DNA from: Candidatus Brocadiaceae bacterium S225
GTDB lineage: Bacteria > Planctomycetota > Brocadiia > Brocadiales > Scalinduaceae
NCBI GenBank assembly: GCA_007859995.1
Contig: SMSL01000004.1
Location: 62,001 to 126,000 of the forward strand
Direction: 5' to 3'
DNA: 64,000 bases
This document shows positions 9,126-18,611 of this stretch, piece after piece. A program made the translations under genes and the position numbers. The notes under the pieces were generated by a model. It saw only the letters and a program-made list of their open reading frames with translations, made no database searches and had not been told where the DNA came from. Within the stretch, counting starts at the first letter, position 1, and the number at the start of each line of letters is the position of its first letter.

Positions 9126-10642
9126 AAACATACCTTATTATTATCATACACCTGTTTGTGTGCAATATTTTCATCGCAATTTTCCTTCCTCATGCTGTAT
9201 ATAGTTCCACGCCGGAGATTAAGATTGGCTCTAAAAAGTTTACTGAATCTGTAATTCTTGGTGAGATAGTAACACATCTGGTAAAGAGTACAGGTGAACA
9301 GCCCATCCATCTGCGGGAACTAGGAGGTACGCGTGTACTGTGGAATGCGTTGATAAGAGGCGAGATTGATATTTACCCTGAATATACAGGTACGATCAGT
9401 GAGGAAATCCTGGCAGGTGAGGGAGTGCATAGTAAAGAGGATATCCGACAGGCCCTGATCAAGTATGGTATTATGATGACAAAGGCGTTGGGTTTTAACA
9501 ATACCTATGCCATTGGTATGAAAGAGGAAGTTGCGGAAAGGCTGAAGATTCAAAAAATCTCAGACTTACGCCAACATCCTGGTTTGAAATTTGGTTTCGG
9601 TAATGAATTCATGGCCCGGGGAGACGGATGGCCAATCCTGCGCAAAAATTACAATTTACCTCAACAGGATGTGAGAGGTTTGGATCATGATCTTGCCTAT
9701 CGTGGTCTGGAAAAAGGTACTATTCATGCGATTGATATCTATTCAACTGACGCCAAGATCCAGTATTATGAGCTGCGTATACTGGAGGATGACTTGGGCC
9801 ATTTTCCCGCGTACAATTCCGTAATTCTGTATCGGTCAGATTTAGAAAAACGTGCCCCGCATGTGGTAACTGTTCTTAAAAAGCTTGAGGGTAAAATTTC
9901 TGAATCAGAAATGATAAATATGAATTCCAGTGCTAGCCTGGAAATGGTACCAGAAGGTCAGATTGCCTCTGATTTTCTGTCAGGAAGTCTCTCTTTGGAG
10001 ACTGAATCGTATGAGGAAACCGTAGCTGGTCGCCTGTTACGTCATACAGGAGAACATCTTTTTCTTGTCGCAATCTCATTGTCTGCCTCCATCATAGTCT
10101 CAATACCACTGGGCATCCTTTCTGCAAAAATGCCGGGATTGGGACAGGTTATCCTGGGTACTGTTGGTATCATCCAGACCATTCCTTCACTGGCGCTTCT
10201 TGTTTTTATGATTCCGTTACTGGGTATTGGCGGGCCTCCTGCCATTACGGCGCTCTTTCTCTATAGTCTCTTGCCGATTGTAAGGAATACATATACAGGC
10301 TTTCAGGATATTCGTCCACAGATACGAGAGTCTGCAGAAGCACTTGGACTCCCACCGGGAGCAAGGCTTAGATTGGTTGAATTGCCAATGGTGTCCCGGT
10401 CTATTCTGGCAGGCATAAAGACTTCCGCTGTCATTAACGTTGGAACGGCAACATTAGGTGCGCTTATCGGTGCTGGTGGTTATGGGCAATTAATACTTAC
10501 CGGTATCAGGTTAGATAATATATCACTGATTCTTCAGGGGGCCGTGCCGGCAGCCATACTTGCTCTGATAGCGCAAGTATGTTTTGAGGCCATGGAGAGG
10601 TTTTTCGTACCAAAGGGCTTACGTTTAAAACCTGCATCTTGA
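9122..10642 (+). CDS. fused substrate-binding protein and permease, OpuC/EgtU-like
   Basis: Binds a quaternary-ammonium type ligand and moves it across the inner membrane. 506 residues. A signal/anchor segment (about 4-28) precedes an OpuAC-type binding domain (about 33-295; IKIGSKKFTESVILGEIV, LRELGGTRVLWNALIRGEIDIYPEYTGT). A BPD_transp_1 permease domain follows (about 305-500, five or six membrane helices, with the EAA-like loop ESAEALGLPPGARLRLVELP). Order here is binding domain first, permease second. Fused proteins of this superfamily include betaine transporters and the EgtU ergothioneine importer of Streptococcus and Helicobacter. GTG start, overlapping the ATPase gene. The context (egtD, molybdopterin-desulfurase fusion) favours ergothioneine, but betaine uptake is a real alternative. 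Confidence 0.85.
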   Translation: MKTYLIIIIHLFVCNIFIAIFLPHAVYSSTPEIKIGSKKFTESVILGEIVTHLVKSTGEQPIHLRELGGTRVLWNALIRGEIDIYPEYTGTISEEILAGEGVHSKEDIRQALIKYGIMMTKALGFNNTYAIGMKEEVAERLKIQKISDLRQHPGLKFGFGNEFMARGDGWPILRKNYNLPQQDVRGLDHDLAYRGLEKGTIHAIDIYSTDAKIQYYELRILEDDLGHFPAYNSVILYRSDLEKRAPHVVTVLKKLEGKISESEMINMNSSASLEMVPEGQIASDFLSGSLSLETESYEETVAGRLLRHTGEHLFLVAISLSASIIVSIPLGILSAKMPGLGQVILGTVGIIQTIPSLALLVFMIPLLGIGGPPAITALFLYSLLPIVRNTYTGFQDIRPQIRESAEALGLPPGARLRLVELPMVSRSILAGIKTSAVINVGTATLGALIGAGGYGQLILTGIRLDNISLILQGAVPAAILALIAQVCFEAMERFFVPKGLRLKPAS

Positions 10643-10769
10643 ACTTTTTGGATTTTTAAATGCTTTAAACTAAAACATTTAAAAAAAATCTAAGTTTTCT
10701 TGGTTTTCAAGTGGAGTATATTGTAAAATGGATGCTTTATAATAATGATTTCAGAAAGGAGAAAATACA

Positions 10770-11777
10770 GTGACACTTTCAGGAATTGAAGAGCGGTTTA
10801 CGCTTACAACAACTGATGACGAAGTCTTCATAAATAACTTCTCTGAAGACGTTAAAACAGGTCTTAAATCTGAATCCAAATACCTCCCATTTGTCTATTT
10901 CTATGATCATATAGGATCGCAGTTGTTTGAGAAAATCTGTGAACTTCCGGAGTATTACCTGACACGTACAGAAGCAGATATCCTTGAGGCAAACGCTGAT
11001 GATATTGCCTCTCAGTTTCCTCAAGAAACAGTCCTTGTCGAATTGGGTAGTGGAAGTTCTACAAAAACAAGGATTCTGATAGAGGCGTTTCTTGAACGTC
11101 AGAACCTGGCTCATTATACACCTATAGACGTGTCCCATCAGATGCTTGAGGAGAGTTCGTATTCTCTGCTCGAAGCATATCCAGATCTGGAAATAAATGC
11201 CATTGCTGCCAGGTACAACGAGGGAATTGATCATCTGAATATCCAGACAGATCAACAGAATCTCATTACATGGTTAGGGTCAAGTATCGGTAACTTTGAG
11301 AGATCAGAGGTAACTACTTTACTACGGCATATACGGGAGACAATGCACTCTGATGACAGGTTTTTGGTCGGCATCGATTTGCAAAAAGACAAGACGATTA
11401 TAGAGAATGCCTACAATGATACACAGGGTATCACTGCTGAATTCAACCTGAACCTCCTTACACATGTGAACAGGGAACTGGGTGGTAATTTTGATCTTGA
11501 GAATTTTGGTCACAAGGCAATCTACAATGAAAAAATTGGACGGATTGAGATGTACCTGATCAGTAATATTGATCAGAAAGCCTTCATCAGTGAGCTTGAT
11601 TTAGAGGTTTCTTTTACAGCAAATGAGACTATTCACACGGAAAACTCATTCAAGTATTCACTCGACGATATTGATACGCTGGCAAAAGAGTCAGGTCTCT
11701 GCGTTAAACAACAATGGTTTGATACTGAACGGCTTTTCAGCCTGAACCTTTTCGCGCCGGCTGTTGATTTGCAGTAA
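10770..11777 (+). CDS. egtD: L-histidine N-alpha-methyltransferase (EgtD family)
   Basis: Expected to trimethylate the alpha-amino group of histidine with three SAM to give hercynine, the ergothioneine precursor. 335 residues, close to other EgtD proteins. Seen: the YYLTRTEADIL signature (62-72), SAM-binding LVELGSGSSTKTRIL (89-103), LGSSIGNFE with N175 and the ENS triad E291-x-S293. These match the positions of the histidine-contacting Asn, Glu and Ser known from mycobacterial EgtD. GTG start after an AGAAAGGAG ribosome binding site (10754-10762). No egtB or egtC lies nearby. The molybdopterin-desulfurase fusion begins 11 bases downstream and would supply the C-S bond step. Other Methyltransf_33 proteins (such as the diphthine-like EasF group) are a less likely alternative. 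Confidence 0.88.
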   Translation: MTLSGIEERFTLTTTDDEVFINNFSEDVKTGLKSESKYLPFVYFYDHIGSQLFEKICELPEYYLTRTEADILEANADDIASQFPQETVLVELGSGSSTKTRILIEAFLERQNLAHYTPIDVSHQMLEESSYSLLEAYPDLEINAIAARYNEGIDHLNIQTDQQNLITWLGSSIGNFERSEVTTLLRHIRETMHSDDRFLVGIDLQKDKTIIENAYNDTQGITAEFNLNLLTHVNRELGGNFDLENFGHKAIYNEKIGRIEMYLISNIDQKAFISELDLEVSFTANETIHTENSFKYSLDDIDTLAKESGLCVKQQWFDTERLFSLNLFAPAVDLQ

Positions 11778-11788
11778 AGAGAACATTT

Positions 11789-14700
11789 ATGGGATCAAAA
11801 AAAAATATTTATGATAAGCATGCAATTTGCGGCATTTGTCCGGCGGGATGTTGGGTTACCGTTACCTACGATCCGGATGGAAGAATTGGTGAAGTACGTC
11901 CTGATGAGAGCTCTCATTTAGGGATGATATGTAAACTCGGAGAACACTCTGCTGAGATCGTATACTCTAAAGACCGTCTTCGCTATCCGATGCGGAGAAA
12001 GGGTCCAAAGGGGACATATGAGTTTGAGAGAATTTCCTGGGATAATGCCTATGATATTATTGTCGAAAACCTCAATACTATTAAGGAAGAGTCCGGGCCG
12101 GAGGCTACTGCTATATATACCGGAAGAGGGAGCTTTGAACTTGCCATGTGTGATATCTTTCAGCCAAAAGGTGTAGCGGTATCTTCCGCATCAAGCGTCT
12201 TGTTCCCATTCGGTTCGCCGAATACTCTTGGTGTGGGAGCTCTCTGCTATGTTTCGTTTGCAATGATTGCTCCTCATATCACTATGGGGGGGATGCTTAT
12301 TAATATGTTTTCTGATATTGAGAATGCCCAGATGATAGTAGTCTGGGGGACAAATCCTGCTACCGATTGTCCGCCGCTTGATCTCAACAGGATTGTCAGC
12401 GCGCAAAAACAGGGAGCCAAGGTTGTCGTAATTGATCCACGCAAAACCATGACGGCAAAGCTTCCCAATGCAGAGTGGATCCCGATACGTCCCGGTACTG
12501 ATGGCGCTCTGGCTCTCGGCATGTGCAATGTTCTTATAGAAGAAGAACTATATGACGAGGACTTTGTAAAAAACTGGTCGGTCGGATTTGATGACCTTGC
12601 CAGATATGTTCAACACTTCAGGCCGGATGCTGTAGAGGATATTACGGGTGTTCCTGCCGAGACAATCAGATCGCTTGCCAGGAGAATTGCAGAGGCAAAC
12701 GGAGCGTCTCCAATTATGTACAGCGGGCTTGAGTATAGTGACAGTGGTGTGCAGGCAATACGGGCAACGATGGTCCTCTGGGCACTTGCAGGACAGCTTG
12801 ATGTTCCGGGAGGACGTTGTTTTACAATGAAACAGAACAATTTTTCTGTAAACCGTGAAGGTCACGTTCCCAATCCTGATGTGCGAAAAGCGCTGGGTAG
12901 AGAGCGATTTCCTGTCTACAGCGCGTATCGTGGTGAATCCCATGCAATCTCGTTACCGGAATCTGTTTTAGAGGGTAAACCATACCCTATTCGTTCTCTT
13001 ATCATTCTTGGAGGATCAATCATTACCTCCTGGCCTCAACCTGCTATCTGGCGTAAGACGCTGAATAAACTGGATTTCCTTGTAAGTATCGATCGCCAAT
13101 TGACAGCAGATGCGGCTTATGCAGATATAGTCCTTCCTGCAACAACCATGTATGAAATAGAATCATACATGACTTATGGGCCAATCTTCAGGATCAGGGA
13201 AAAAATTGCCGAACCAGTAGGTGAGGCCCGCAATGATTTCTTTATTTTAACAGAACTTGCTGAACGCCTTGGATATGGACATCTTTACCCTGCCAATGAG
13301 GAAGAGCTCCTTCGACATGTATTAAAGGGTTCCGGCTTTACTCTCGAAGATGTTCGGAATGCAAACGGAACAGTGCAGATTCCAACAGTTTTGACGGAGT
13401 ACAAGAAATGGGAGAAGGGATTACTGCGTGCTGACGGCAAACCAGGGTTCGATACTCCGACAGGAAAGTTTGAAATAGCCTCTACTATACTTGAAGAGCA
13501 TGGTTATGATCCATTGCCAGTCTATACAGAACCTGGTGAAGGTCCACTGTCACAGCCTGATCTTGCGGAGAAATTTCCCCTGATATTCAACTCAGGGTCA
13601 CGCGTAACTACGGATTTCCGCACACAGCATCATGGTATCCCCGGGCTTTCAAAAGAGAGGCCTGAGCCGACGGTTACGCTTAACACTCTGGATGCGGAAA
13701 CTCGTGGTATAAAAAGTGGAGACCTCGTTGATATCATAACAAAGCGTGGTAAAGTTACCATGTGCGCATTGGTTACCGATGATATTGTTAAGGGTGCCAT
13801 TGATGCCAATATGGGTGGAGGTGGGCCTGTTGGGCCGGAGAAGTGGCAAAATTGCAATATAAATGAGTTGACTGATCTCCAGCGGTATGATCCCATCTCA
13901 GGCTTTCCTGTATATAAAACACTCTTGTGCGAAGTGGTCAAAGTAACAGAGAGAGAAAAAATGCTTTCGGTAGATTCAGGTGAATATAGTGATACTGTCG
14001 GGATGATAGATTCCGGCTCAGAGTCTCAGCATGTTGAGAAACGTATTTATCTTGATCACAATGCCACTACTCCCCTTGATCCGGAAGTTAAGGAAATTAT
14101 GCACCGGTTCGCTGAAAATGGTCATGGTAATCCATCCAGCATCTACACTGAAGGAAAGGATGCACGGTTCGCAGTTGAGGAGGCGCGTCGAAGTGTCGCC
14201 CAGTTGCTCAATTGTACTGCACGGCGCATAACCTTTACCGGCAGTGGTTCAGAGGCTAATAACCTCGCTATAAAGGGTGTGGCTTTTGCGAACTGGAATT
14301 CAAAGACTCATATTATTACCACTTCCATAGAACACCCTTCTGTCATCGATACATGTCGGTGGCTAGAGAGGCATGGGTTTGCAGTAACATACCTGGAGAT
14401 TGATAAAACGAAGAAGATTAACCCGGATGACCTGAAATCTGCAATTACAGAGAAAACATGTCTGGTGAGTGTGATGATGGCCAATAACGAGACCGGTTCT
14501 ATTAATCCTATAACAGATCTGGTCAAAATAGCGAAAGAACAGAATGTCCTCTTCCATTCTGATTGTGTGCAGGCGATCGGCAAGATTTCGATTGACGTAG
14601 AAACCCTCGGTGTGGATCTGCTCACCATGTCAGGTCATAAATTATATGGTCCGAAAGGTGTTGGTGCATTGTATATTCGCAAAGGTGTTGTTCTGGAGCC

Positions 14701-15196
14701 CCTGGTAAGTGGTGGAAAGCAGGAGAACGGAATGCGTGCGGGAACAGAAAATGTATTGGGGATTGTCGGGCTGGGTAAGGCTGCGGAGTTGGCAGTCCAG
14801 CGAATCCACGAAATGGACAGAATTAAAAGGATGCGTGACAAGCTGGAAAAAGGCATACGTGAGTTAATGGCAGATGCAAAATTGAACGGAAATCCGGATG
14901 CACTGCTACCAAACACCTTAAATATGACCTTGCCCGGAATACGCGGAGAGTCAGTGGTTCTTGCCCTGGACCAGAAAGGTGTTTCTCTCTCTTCCGGGTC
15001 GGCATGCAGGGCCGGTTCGCCTAAACCTTCACATGCCTTGCTGGCAATGGGACTTACCGAAGAGGAGGCGCATTGTACTCTGCGTTTCTCGCTGGGACTG
15101 GGTAATACGATGGAAGACATTGATCGTACTATTGATCTTCTTGGAGAAGTCATCAGGGACAAGAAAACCATGGTACGCTTCATACCCTGCCGTTGA
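11789..15196 (+). CDS. molybdopterin oxidoreductase-cysteine desulfurase fusion; candidate metallopterin-dependent ergothioneine synthase
   Basis: 1135 residues in one uninterrupted frame. The N-terminal half (1 to about 735) is a DMSO-reductase-family molybdopterin enzyme. It has a 4Fe-4S motif C14-x2-C17-x3-C21-x26-C48, a likely metal ligand C153 (GVGALCYVS), cofactor-binding VVWGTNPATDCPP and VVIDPRKT blocks, and a C-terminal molydop-binding barrel ending near 705. After a linker (about 706-745) comes a full class V aminotransferase/NifS-like cysteine desulfurase (about 746-1135), with PLP lysine K951 (SGHKLYGPKG) and catalytic C1073 (SSGSACRAG). There is no Tat signal, so it is probably cytoplasmic. 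A fusion of this kind is known, as I recall it, from the Caldithrix abyssi ergothioneine synthase that sulfurates hercynine anaerobically using cysteine sulfur. egtD 11 bases upstream supports that role here. Alternative: a formate dehydrogenase-like enzyme with a built-in sulfurase. Confidence 0.85.
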   Translation: MGSKKNIYDKHAICGICPAGCWVTVTYDPDGRIGEVRPDESSHLGMICKLGEHSAEIVYSKDRLRYPMRRKGPKGTYEFERISWDNAYDIIVENLNTIKEESGPEATAIYTGRGSFELAMCDIFQPKGVAVSSASSVLFPFGSPNTLGVGALCYVSFAMIAPHITMGGMLINMFSDIENAQMIVVWGTNPATDCPPLDLNRIVSAQKQGAKVVVIDPRKTMTAKLPNAEWIPIRPGTDGALALGMCNVLIEEELYDEDFVKNWSVGFDDLARYVQHFRPDAVEDITGVPAETIRSLARRIAEANGASPIMYSGLEYSDSGVQAIRATMVLWALAGQLDVPGGRCFTMKQNNFSVNREGHVPNPDVRKALGRERFPVYSAYRGESHAISLPESVLEGKPYPIRSLIILGGSIITSWPQPAIWRKTLNKLDFLVSIDRQLTADAAYADIVLPATTMYEIESYMTYGPIFRIREKIAEPVGEARNDFFILTELAERLGYGHLYPANEEELLRHVLKGSGFTLEDVRNANGTVQIPTVLTEYKKWEKGLLRADGKPGFDTPTGKFEIASTILEEHGYDPLPVYTEPGEGPLSQPDLAEKFPLIFNSGSRVTTDFRTQHHGIPGLSKERPEPTVTLNTLDAETRGIKSGDLVDIITKRGKVTMCALVTDDIVKGAIDANMGGGGPVGPEKWQNCNINELTDLQRYDPISGFPVYKTLLCEVVKVTEREKMLSVDSGEYSDTVGMIDSGSESQHVEKRIYLDHNATTPLDPEVKEIMHRFAENGHGNPSSIYTEGKDARFAVEEARRSVAQLLNCTARRITFTGSGSEANNLAIKGVAFANWNSKTHIITTSIEHPSVIDTCRWLERHGFAVTYLEIDKTKKINPDDLKSAITEKTCLVSVMMANNETGSINPITDLVKIAKEQNVLFHSDCVQAIGKISIDVETLGVDLLTMSGHKLYGPKGVGALYIRKGVVLEPLVSGGKQENGMRAGTENVLGIVGLGKAAELAVQRIHEMDRIKRMRDKLEKGIRELMADAKLNGNPDALLPNTLNMTLPGIRGESVVLALDQKGVSLSSGSACRAGSPKPSHALLAMGLTEEEAHCTLRFSLGLGNTMEDIDRTIDLLGEVIRDKKTMVRFIPCR

Positions 15197-15379
15197 GGTA
15201 AATTACCTTAATATTGCTATTACTTTGATAAATATTAACCTCAGTTGTGTATCGCAGATTTCCCCCTTTTTGTATTAAGATGTTGTGGTATAATTTTTTG
15301 TTATACAATCTGTTAAATAAATATTAAAGTACTGCATTTTGCAGTTAAATGTATTCATATTACATACAAGGAGTGACAT

Positions 15380-15889
15380 GTGATTATTAAAAGATTATCA
15401 ATGATTTGTGCTGTTTCTATTATAGGGTTGTTTGTAACATTACAAGCATTTGCGAGTGGATTGAACGAGCCTGATCCTACGTTCAAATTAGCTGTTACCC
15501 TTTTGCCCATTGATGGGGGAGAACTTTATGTCGGAGATGTTGACAGGGACAAAAAGACCTTCCGACTCCATCTCCGTCATATTGGAAAGGATAGTAAGTG
15601 GGTTTACTATTACGCCAATGCCGGTGCTTTTGTGAACGAGGACGGCGATGTAGAACCTGATAATGCAGTGGCATCTTTAATATATCCCCAGTATACAGCC
15701 AGTGTTATCGGTAATACTTTTCGGAAAGCAAGAGTAAGGATCCTCTTTAGTCCTCGCGGTGACGGAAAAGGATTCTTCAAAGAAGCCGGGCATGTTATTT
15801 TCCAGGAATGTGCAACGAAAACGTTTGAAGCAAAAAATTGGAAATGTACCGGTTGGGAATATCTGGGCACACTACCTGGATTTCAGTAG
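15380..15889 (+). CDS. exported protein of unknown function
   Basis: 169 residues. An N-terminal signal peptide (about 1-25, cleavage near AFA-SG) implies export to the periplasm or beyond. The mature part is beta-rich in appearance (GELYVGDVDRDKKTFRLHLRHIG) and ends in a short cysteine pair (CATKTFEAKNWKC), which could form a disulfide. GTG start 8-10 bases after an AAGGAG ribosome binding site (15369-15374). Family not recognised. Adjacent genes give no clear operon partner. Confidence 0.7.
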   Translation: MIIKRLSMICAVSIIGLFVTLQAFASGLNEPDPTFKLAVTLLPIDGGELYVGDVDRDKKTFRLHLRHIGKDSKWVYYYANAGAFVNEDGDVEPDNAVASLIYPQYTASVIGNTFRKARVRILFSPRGDGKGFFKEAGHVIFQECATKTFEAKNWKCTGWEYLGTLPGFQ

Positions 15890-15988
15890 AGGTTCGATGT
15901 CGTGCCGAAGGACAGACCTGCCTCTGGCACCGTATTCAAACTTAATGTTAAAAAAAAATCACACAAAGATGATAAGTAGTTTAAAAAT

Positions 15989-17773
15989 ATGAATAAAAAT
16001 AAAACAAGAGATGAAATAGAAGATAAATACAAGTGGGACCTGTCCGTATTGTACACATCAGACGACTTTTGGGAAGAAGACTATCGGAAGGTGGAAAAAG
16101 AACTTTCTCAACTTCTGGAGTTTAAAGGCACCCTGGCTGATTTCAGTAAACTCGAACAGTTTATGAGAACTTATATTGACTTTTCTATCGTTAAAGAAAA
16201 TTTATATGTATACGCGAATGTGCGATTTTTTGAAGATACCCGCAATGCCATATATGAAGAGATGAAAGGCCGTATTGAGCTGCTCGTGTCAAGGATTTCT
16301 GCAGAAACCGTTTTCATAAAAAAAGAGTTGTCCTCTTTGTCAGAGAAAGAGATCGATAAATTAATACATGAAAATTCCCGGCTGTCAGAGTATCGTTTCT
16401 TTCTGGATGGCTATGCCAGATACAACCCCCATATACTTTCTGAAGAGTCGGAAACTGTATTGGCAGAACTGGGAATAGCCCTGGGAAAACCTGATGATAT
16501 TTTTTCCGCCTTTAACGATAACAATATTTCGTTCGATGTGTTTAAGCATAAGGGAGAAGAGATCCACCTGTCTCACGCCAAGTATGCTCAAATATTAGAA
16601 TCACCCGACCGGGAGCTTCGTCAAAAAGCGTTTGAATACTATTACAAACCGTTCCTGCAGAATATAGACGTACTGGCAAATACGTATGCCACAACAGTAC
16701 TTACAAACATTAAACTGACTAAAATTCGTAACTATAAGTCAATGCTGGAAAGTGCCCTGTTTCCAGATTACCTTCCAACTACAGTATTCACTAATCTGGT
16801 TGATGTTGTGAAAGAGAACATTGATGTGGTCAGTGATTTCAATGCCCTGAAACAGGAGGCGCTTGGAGTTGAGGAACTGCACTTCTATGATAATTATATT
16901 CCACTGGTTGCTGATGTAGATAAGGCGTATTCTTATGAAGAGACCATTGATCTTGTCCGCACGGCACTAGAACCCCTTGGTCCGGAATATTCAAGGAGGT
17001 ACGATGCCACAGTTAACGCACGGGTAATCGATGTATTTGAATCTGTTGGCAAAAGATCGGGAGCGTTCTCCTGGGGGAGTTACGCGAGTCGTGGACTGGT
17101 TTTTCTGAATCACACGGGAAAGTTCTCTGATGTATCAACATTCGCGCACGAATTCGGTCATTGCCTGCATCGTGATTACTCTATTGAGAATCAACCGTAT
17201 ATCTATTACCAGAACCCGATCTTTCTGGCAGAGATAGCCTCGACATTTAATGAAGCTCTCTTGTTCGATCATATGTCAAAGATTGCTGTTTCCCGCGAAG
17301 AAAAAAAATTCTTTCTTTATCATAATATGAAACGAATTGAGGCGACTTTCTTCAGGCAGACTATGTTTGCAAGTTTTGAAAAAGAGGTTCATGAGATGGC
17401 TGAATCAGGCAAAGTGCTGATCGCGAAAAGTATCACTGACGTCTACAGAAAGAACCTTGAAGCCTATCTCGGCAATGGGATGGTTATTGATGAGCAGTTA
17501 CATTGTGAGTGGGCACGGATTCCCCATTTCTACAACGCTTTTTATGTCTACAAATATGCTACCAGTCTTTCTGCTGCAATAGCCCTGGCTGAGCGTGTAA
17601 GCTCAGGCGAGGCGAGAGCGGTTGATGATTATCTCTCATTTCTGGGAGCAGGTTCACACAAAGAACCACTCGCAATACTCAAAGATGCCGGAGTCGATAT
17701 GACCGGAAAAGAGGTATACGAAGTGACCGTTAATAAATTCAGAAAATTAATGGAAGAATACAAGTCGTTGTAA
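15989..17773 (+). CDS. pepF: oligoendopeptidase F (M3 family metallopeptidase)
   Basis: Cytoplasmic zinc peptidase that cleaves short peptides. 594 residues, the usual PepF length. The zinc site is H387-EFG-H391 (FAHEFGHCLHRDYS), with a downstream glutamate in AEIASTFNEALL (about 413-424). The N-terminal oligopeptidase domain (about 10-200) and the M3 core are both complete. It starts at ATG 15989 shortly after the exported protein gene. The start has only a weak ribosome binding site. Housekeeping role; no specific regulation is visible. Confidence 0.93.
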   Translation: MNKNKTRDEIEDKYKWDLSVLYTSDDFWEEDYRKVEKELSQLLEFKGTLADFSKLEQFMRTYIDFSIVKENLYVYANVRFFEDTRNAIYEEMKGRIELLVSRISAETVFIKKELSSLSEKEIDKLIHENSRLSEYRFFLDGYARYNPHILSEESETVLAELGIALGKPDDIFSAFNDNNISFDVFKHKGEEIHLSHAKYAQILESPDRELRQKAFEYYYKPFLQNIDVLANTYATTVLTNIKLTKIRNYKSMLESALFPDYLPTTVFTNLVDVVKENIDVVSDFNALKQEALGVEELHFYDNYIPLVADVDKAYSYEETIDLVRTALEPLGPEYSRRYDATVNARVIDVFESVGKRSGAFSWGSYASRGLVFLNHTGKFSDVSTFAHEFGHCLHRDYSIENQPYIYYQNPIFLAEIASTFNEALLFDHMSKIAVSREEKKFFLYHNMKRIEATFFRQTMFASFEKEVHEMAESGKVLIAKSITDVYRKNLEAYLGNGMVIDEQLHCEWARIPHFYNAFYVYKYATSLSAAIALAERVSSGEARAVDDYLSFLGAGSHKEPLAILKDAGVDMTGKEVYEVTVNKFRKLMEEYKSL

Positions 17774-17792
17774 GATTATTTTTACTCTGTAA

Positions 17793-17853
17793 TATGGAGT
17801 GCATCACCTTGATGATGCGTATTAAAGCAGTGATTCGGTTACTGTACTCCAAA
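17793..17853 (+). repeat. dispersed hairpin repeat, copy A
   Basis: 61-bp member of a family with copies at 27742-27828 and 55631-55692. It begins TATGGAGTGCA, contains a GCATCA...TGATGC hairpin, then an AGCAGTGA...GTTACTGT stem, and ends in a degenerate end sequence (TGTACTCC). It lacks the central GC-rich hairpin of copy B. Confidence 0.8.
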
Positions 17854-17933
17854 AAATGGTGGTTGTTTTTGCTGTTTTCTTCTCTTTGCGAGTTTGTTGT
17901 GAATTCTGTTTGTTGTTACTCATAAGATAAATT

Positions 17934-18611
17934 ATGTGCGGTAGATTTGTATTAGAAGGTATAGATGAAGTTTTCCCAAGATTCAGGCTTTCGGGCTCAG
18001 AAGATCTTATTGGGAATATAAAGCCTCGCTATAATATTGCCCCTTCGCACTATGCTTATATTATCAGTCGGAATGCAAGACAGGAAAACAGACTGGAGAT
18101 GATGAAGTGGGGGTTGATTCCATCCTGGTCAAAAGACCCGAAGATTGGACGCAGAATGATCAACGCGAGAGTGGAGACAGTCGACATAAAGCCATCATTT
18201 AAAAATCTTCTAAAAACAAATCGATGTTTAGTGCCATGCTTCGGGTTTTATGAATGGAAAATAACCGGCACGAAAAAGATACCATATTATATAGGACTGA
18301 AGGACTGTAAAATCTTCTGTCTGGCAGGGATTTATGATGTATGGAAAGACAGCGATGGAAACGATCTTAAGACTTTTACCATAATAACTACGCGACCTAA
18401 CAATACTCTTAAACCAATACATAATAGAATGCCGGTAATTCTACATCAGGAGCTTGAAGACCAGTGGCTCAATACTAAAATACAAAACCCTGATACTATA
18501 AAGCGACTATTAAGGCCGTATCCGGATGATAATATGATATCCTATGCCGTCTCAAATGAAGTTAATAATCCGGGAAATGACAACCCTCAATTAATAAAAC
18601 AGGTACATTGA
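17934..18611 (+). CDS. SRAP-domain abasic-site protein (HMCES/YedK family)
   Basis: 225 residues, a whole SRAP domain. Family members form a thiazolidine DNA-protein crosslink at abasic sites in single-stranded DNA through Cys2 and so protect replication forks. All the key residues are visible: C2 (exposed after Met removal), N34 (PRYNIAPS), E107 (GFYEWK) and H163 (IHNRMPVIL). It stands alone, so an SOS link cannot be judged from context. Start ATG is fixed by the requirement for Cys at position 2. Confidence 0.93.
   Translation: MCGRFVLEGIDEVFPRFRLSGSEDLIGNIKPRYNIAPSHYAYIISRNARQENRLEMMKWGLIPSWSKDPKIGRRMINARVETVDIKPSFKNLLKTNRCLVPCFGFYEWKITGTKKIPYYIGLKDCKIFCLAGIYDVWKDSDGNDLKTFTIITTRPNNTLKPIHNRMPVILHQELEDQWLNTKIQNPDTIKRLLRPYPDDNMISYAVSNEVNNPGNDNPQLIKQVH

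Noticed and set aside
10738-10743. TATAAT box upstream of egtD
   Set aside because: A fitting -35 element at 16-18 bases upstream is absent; TTGTAA is only 11 bases away. Not enough to call a promoter.
11789-15196. The molybdopterin-desulfurase fusion as an assembly artefact
   Set aside because: The frame crosses the junction with an ordinary hydrophilic linker, and both halves are complete with all key residues. egtD upstream makes the fusion meaningful.
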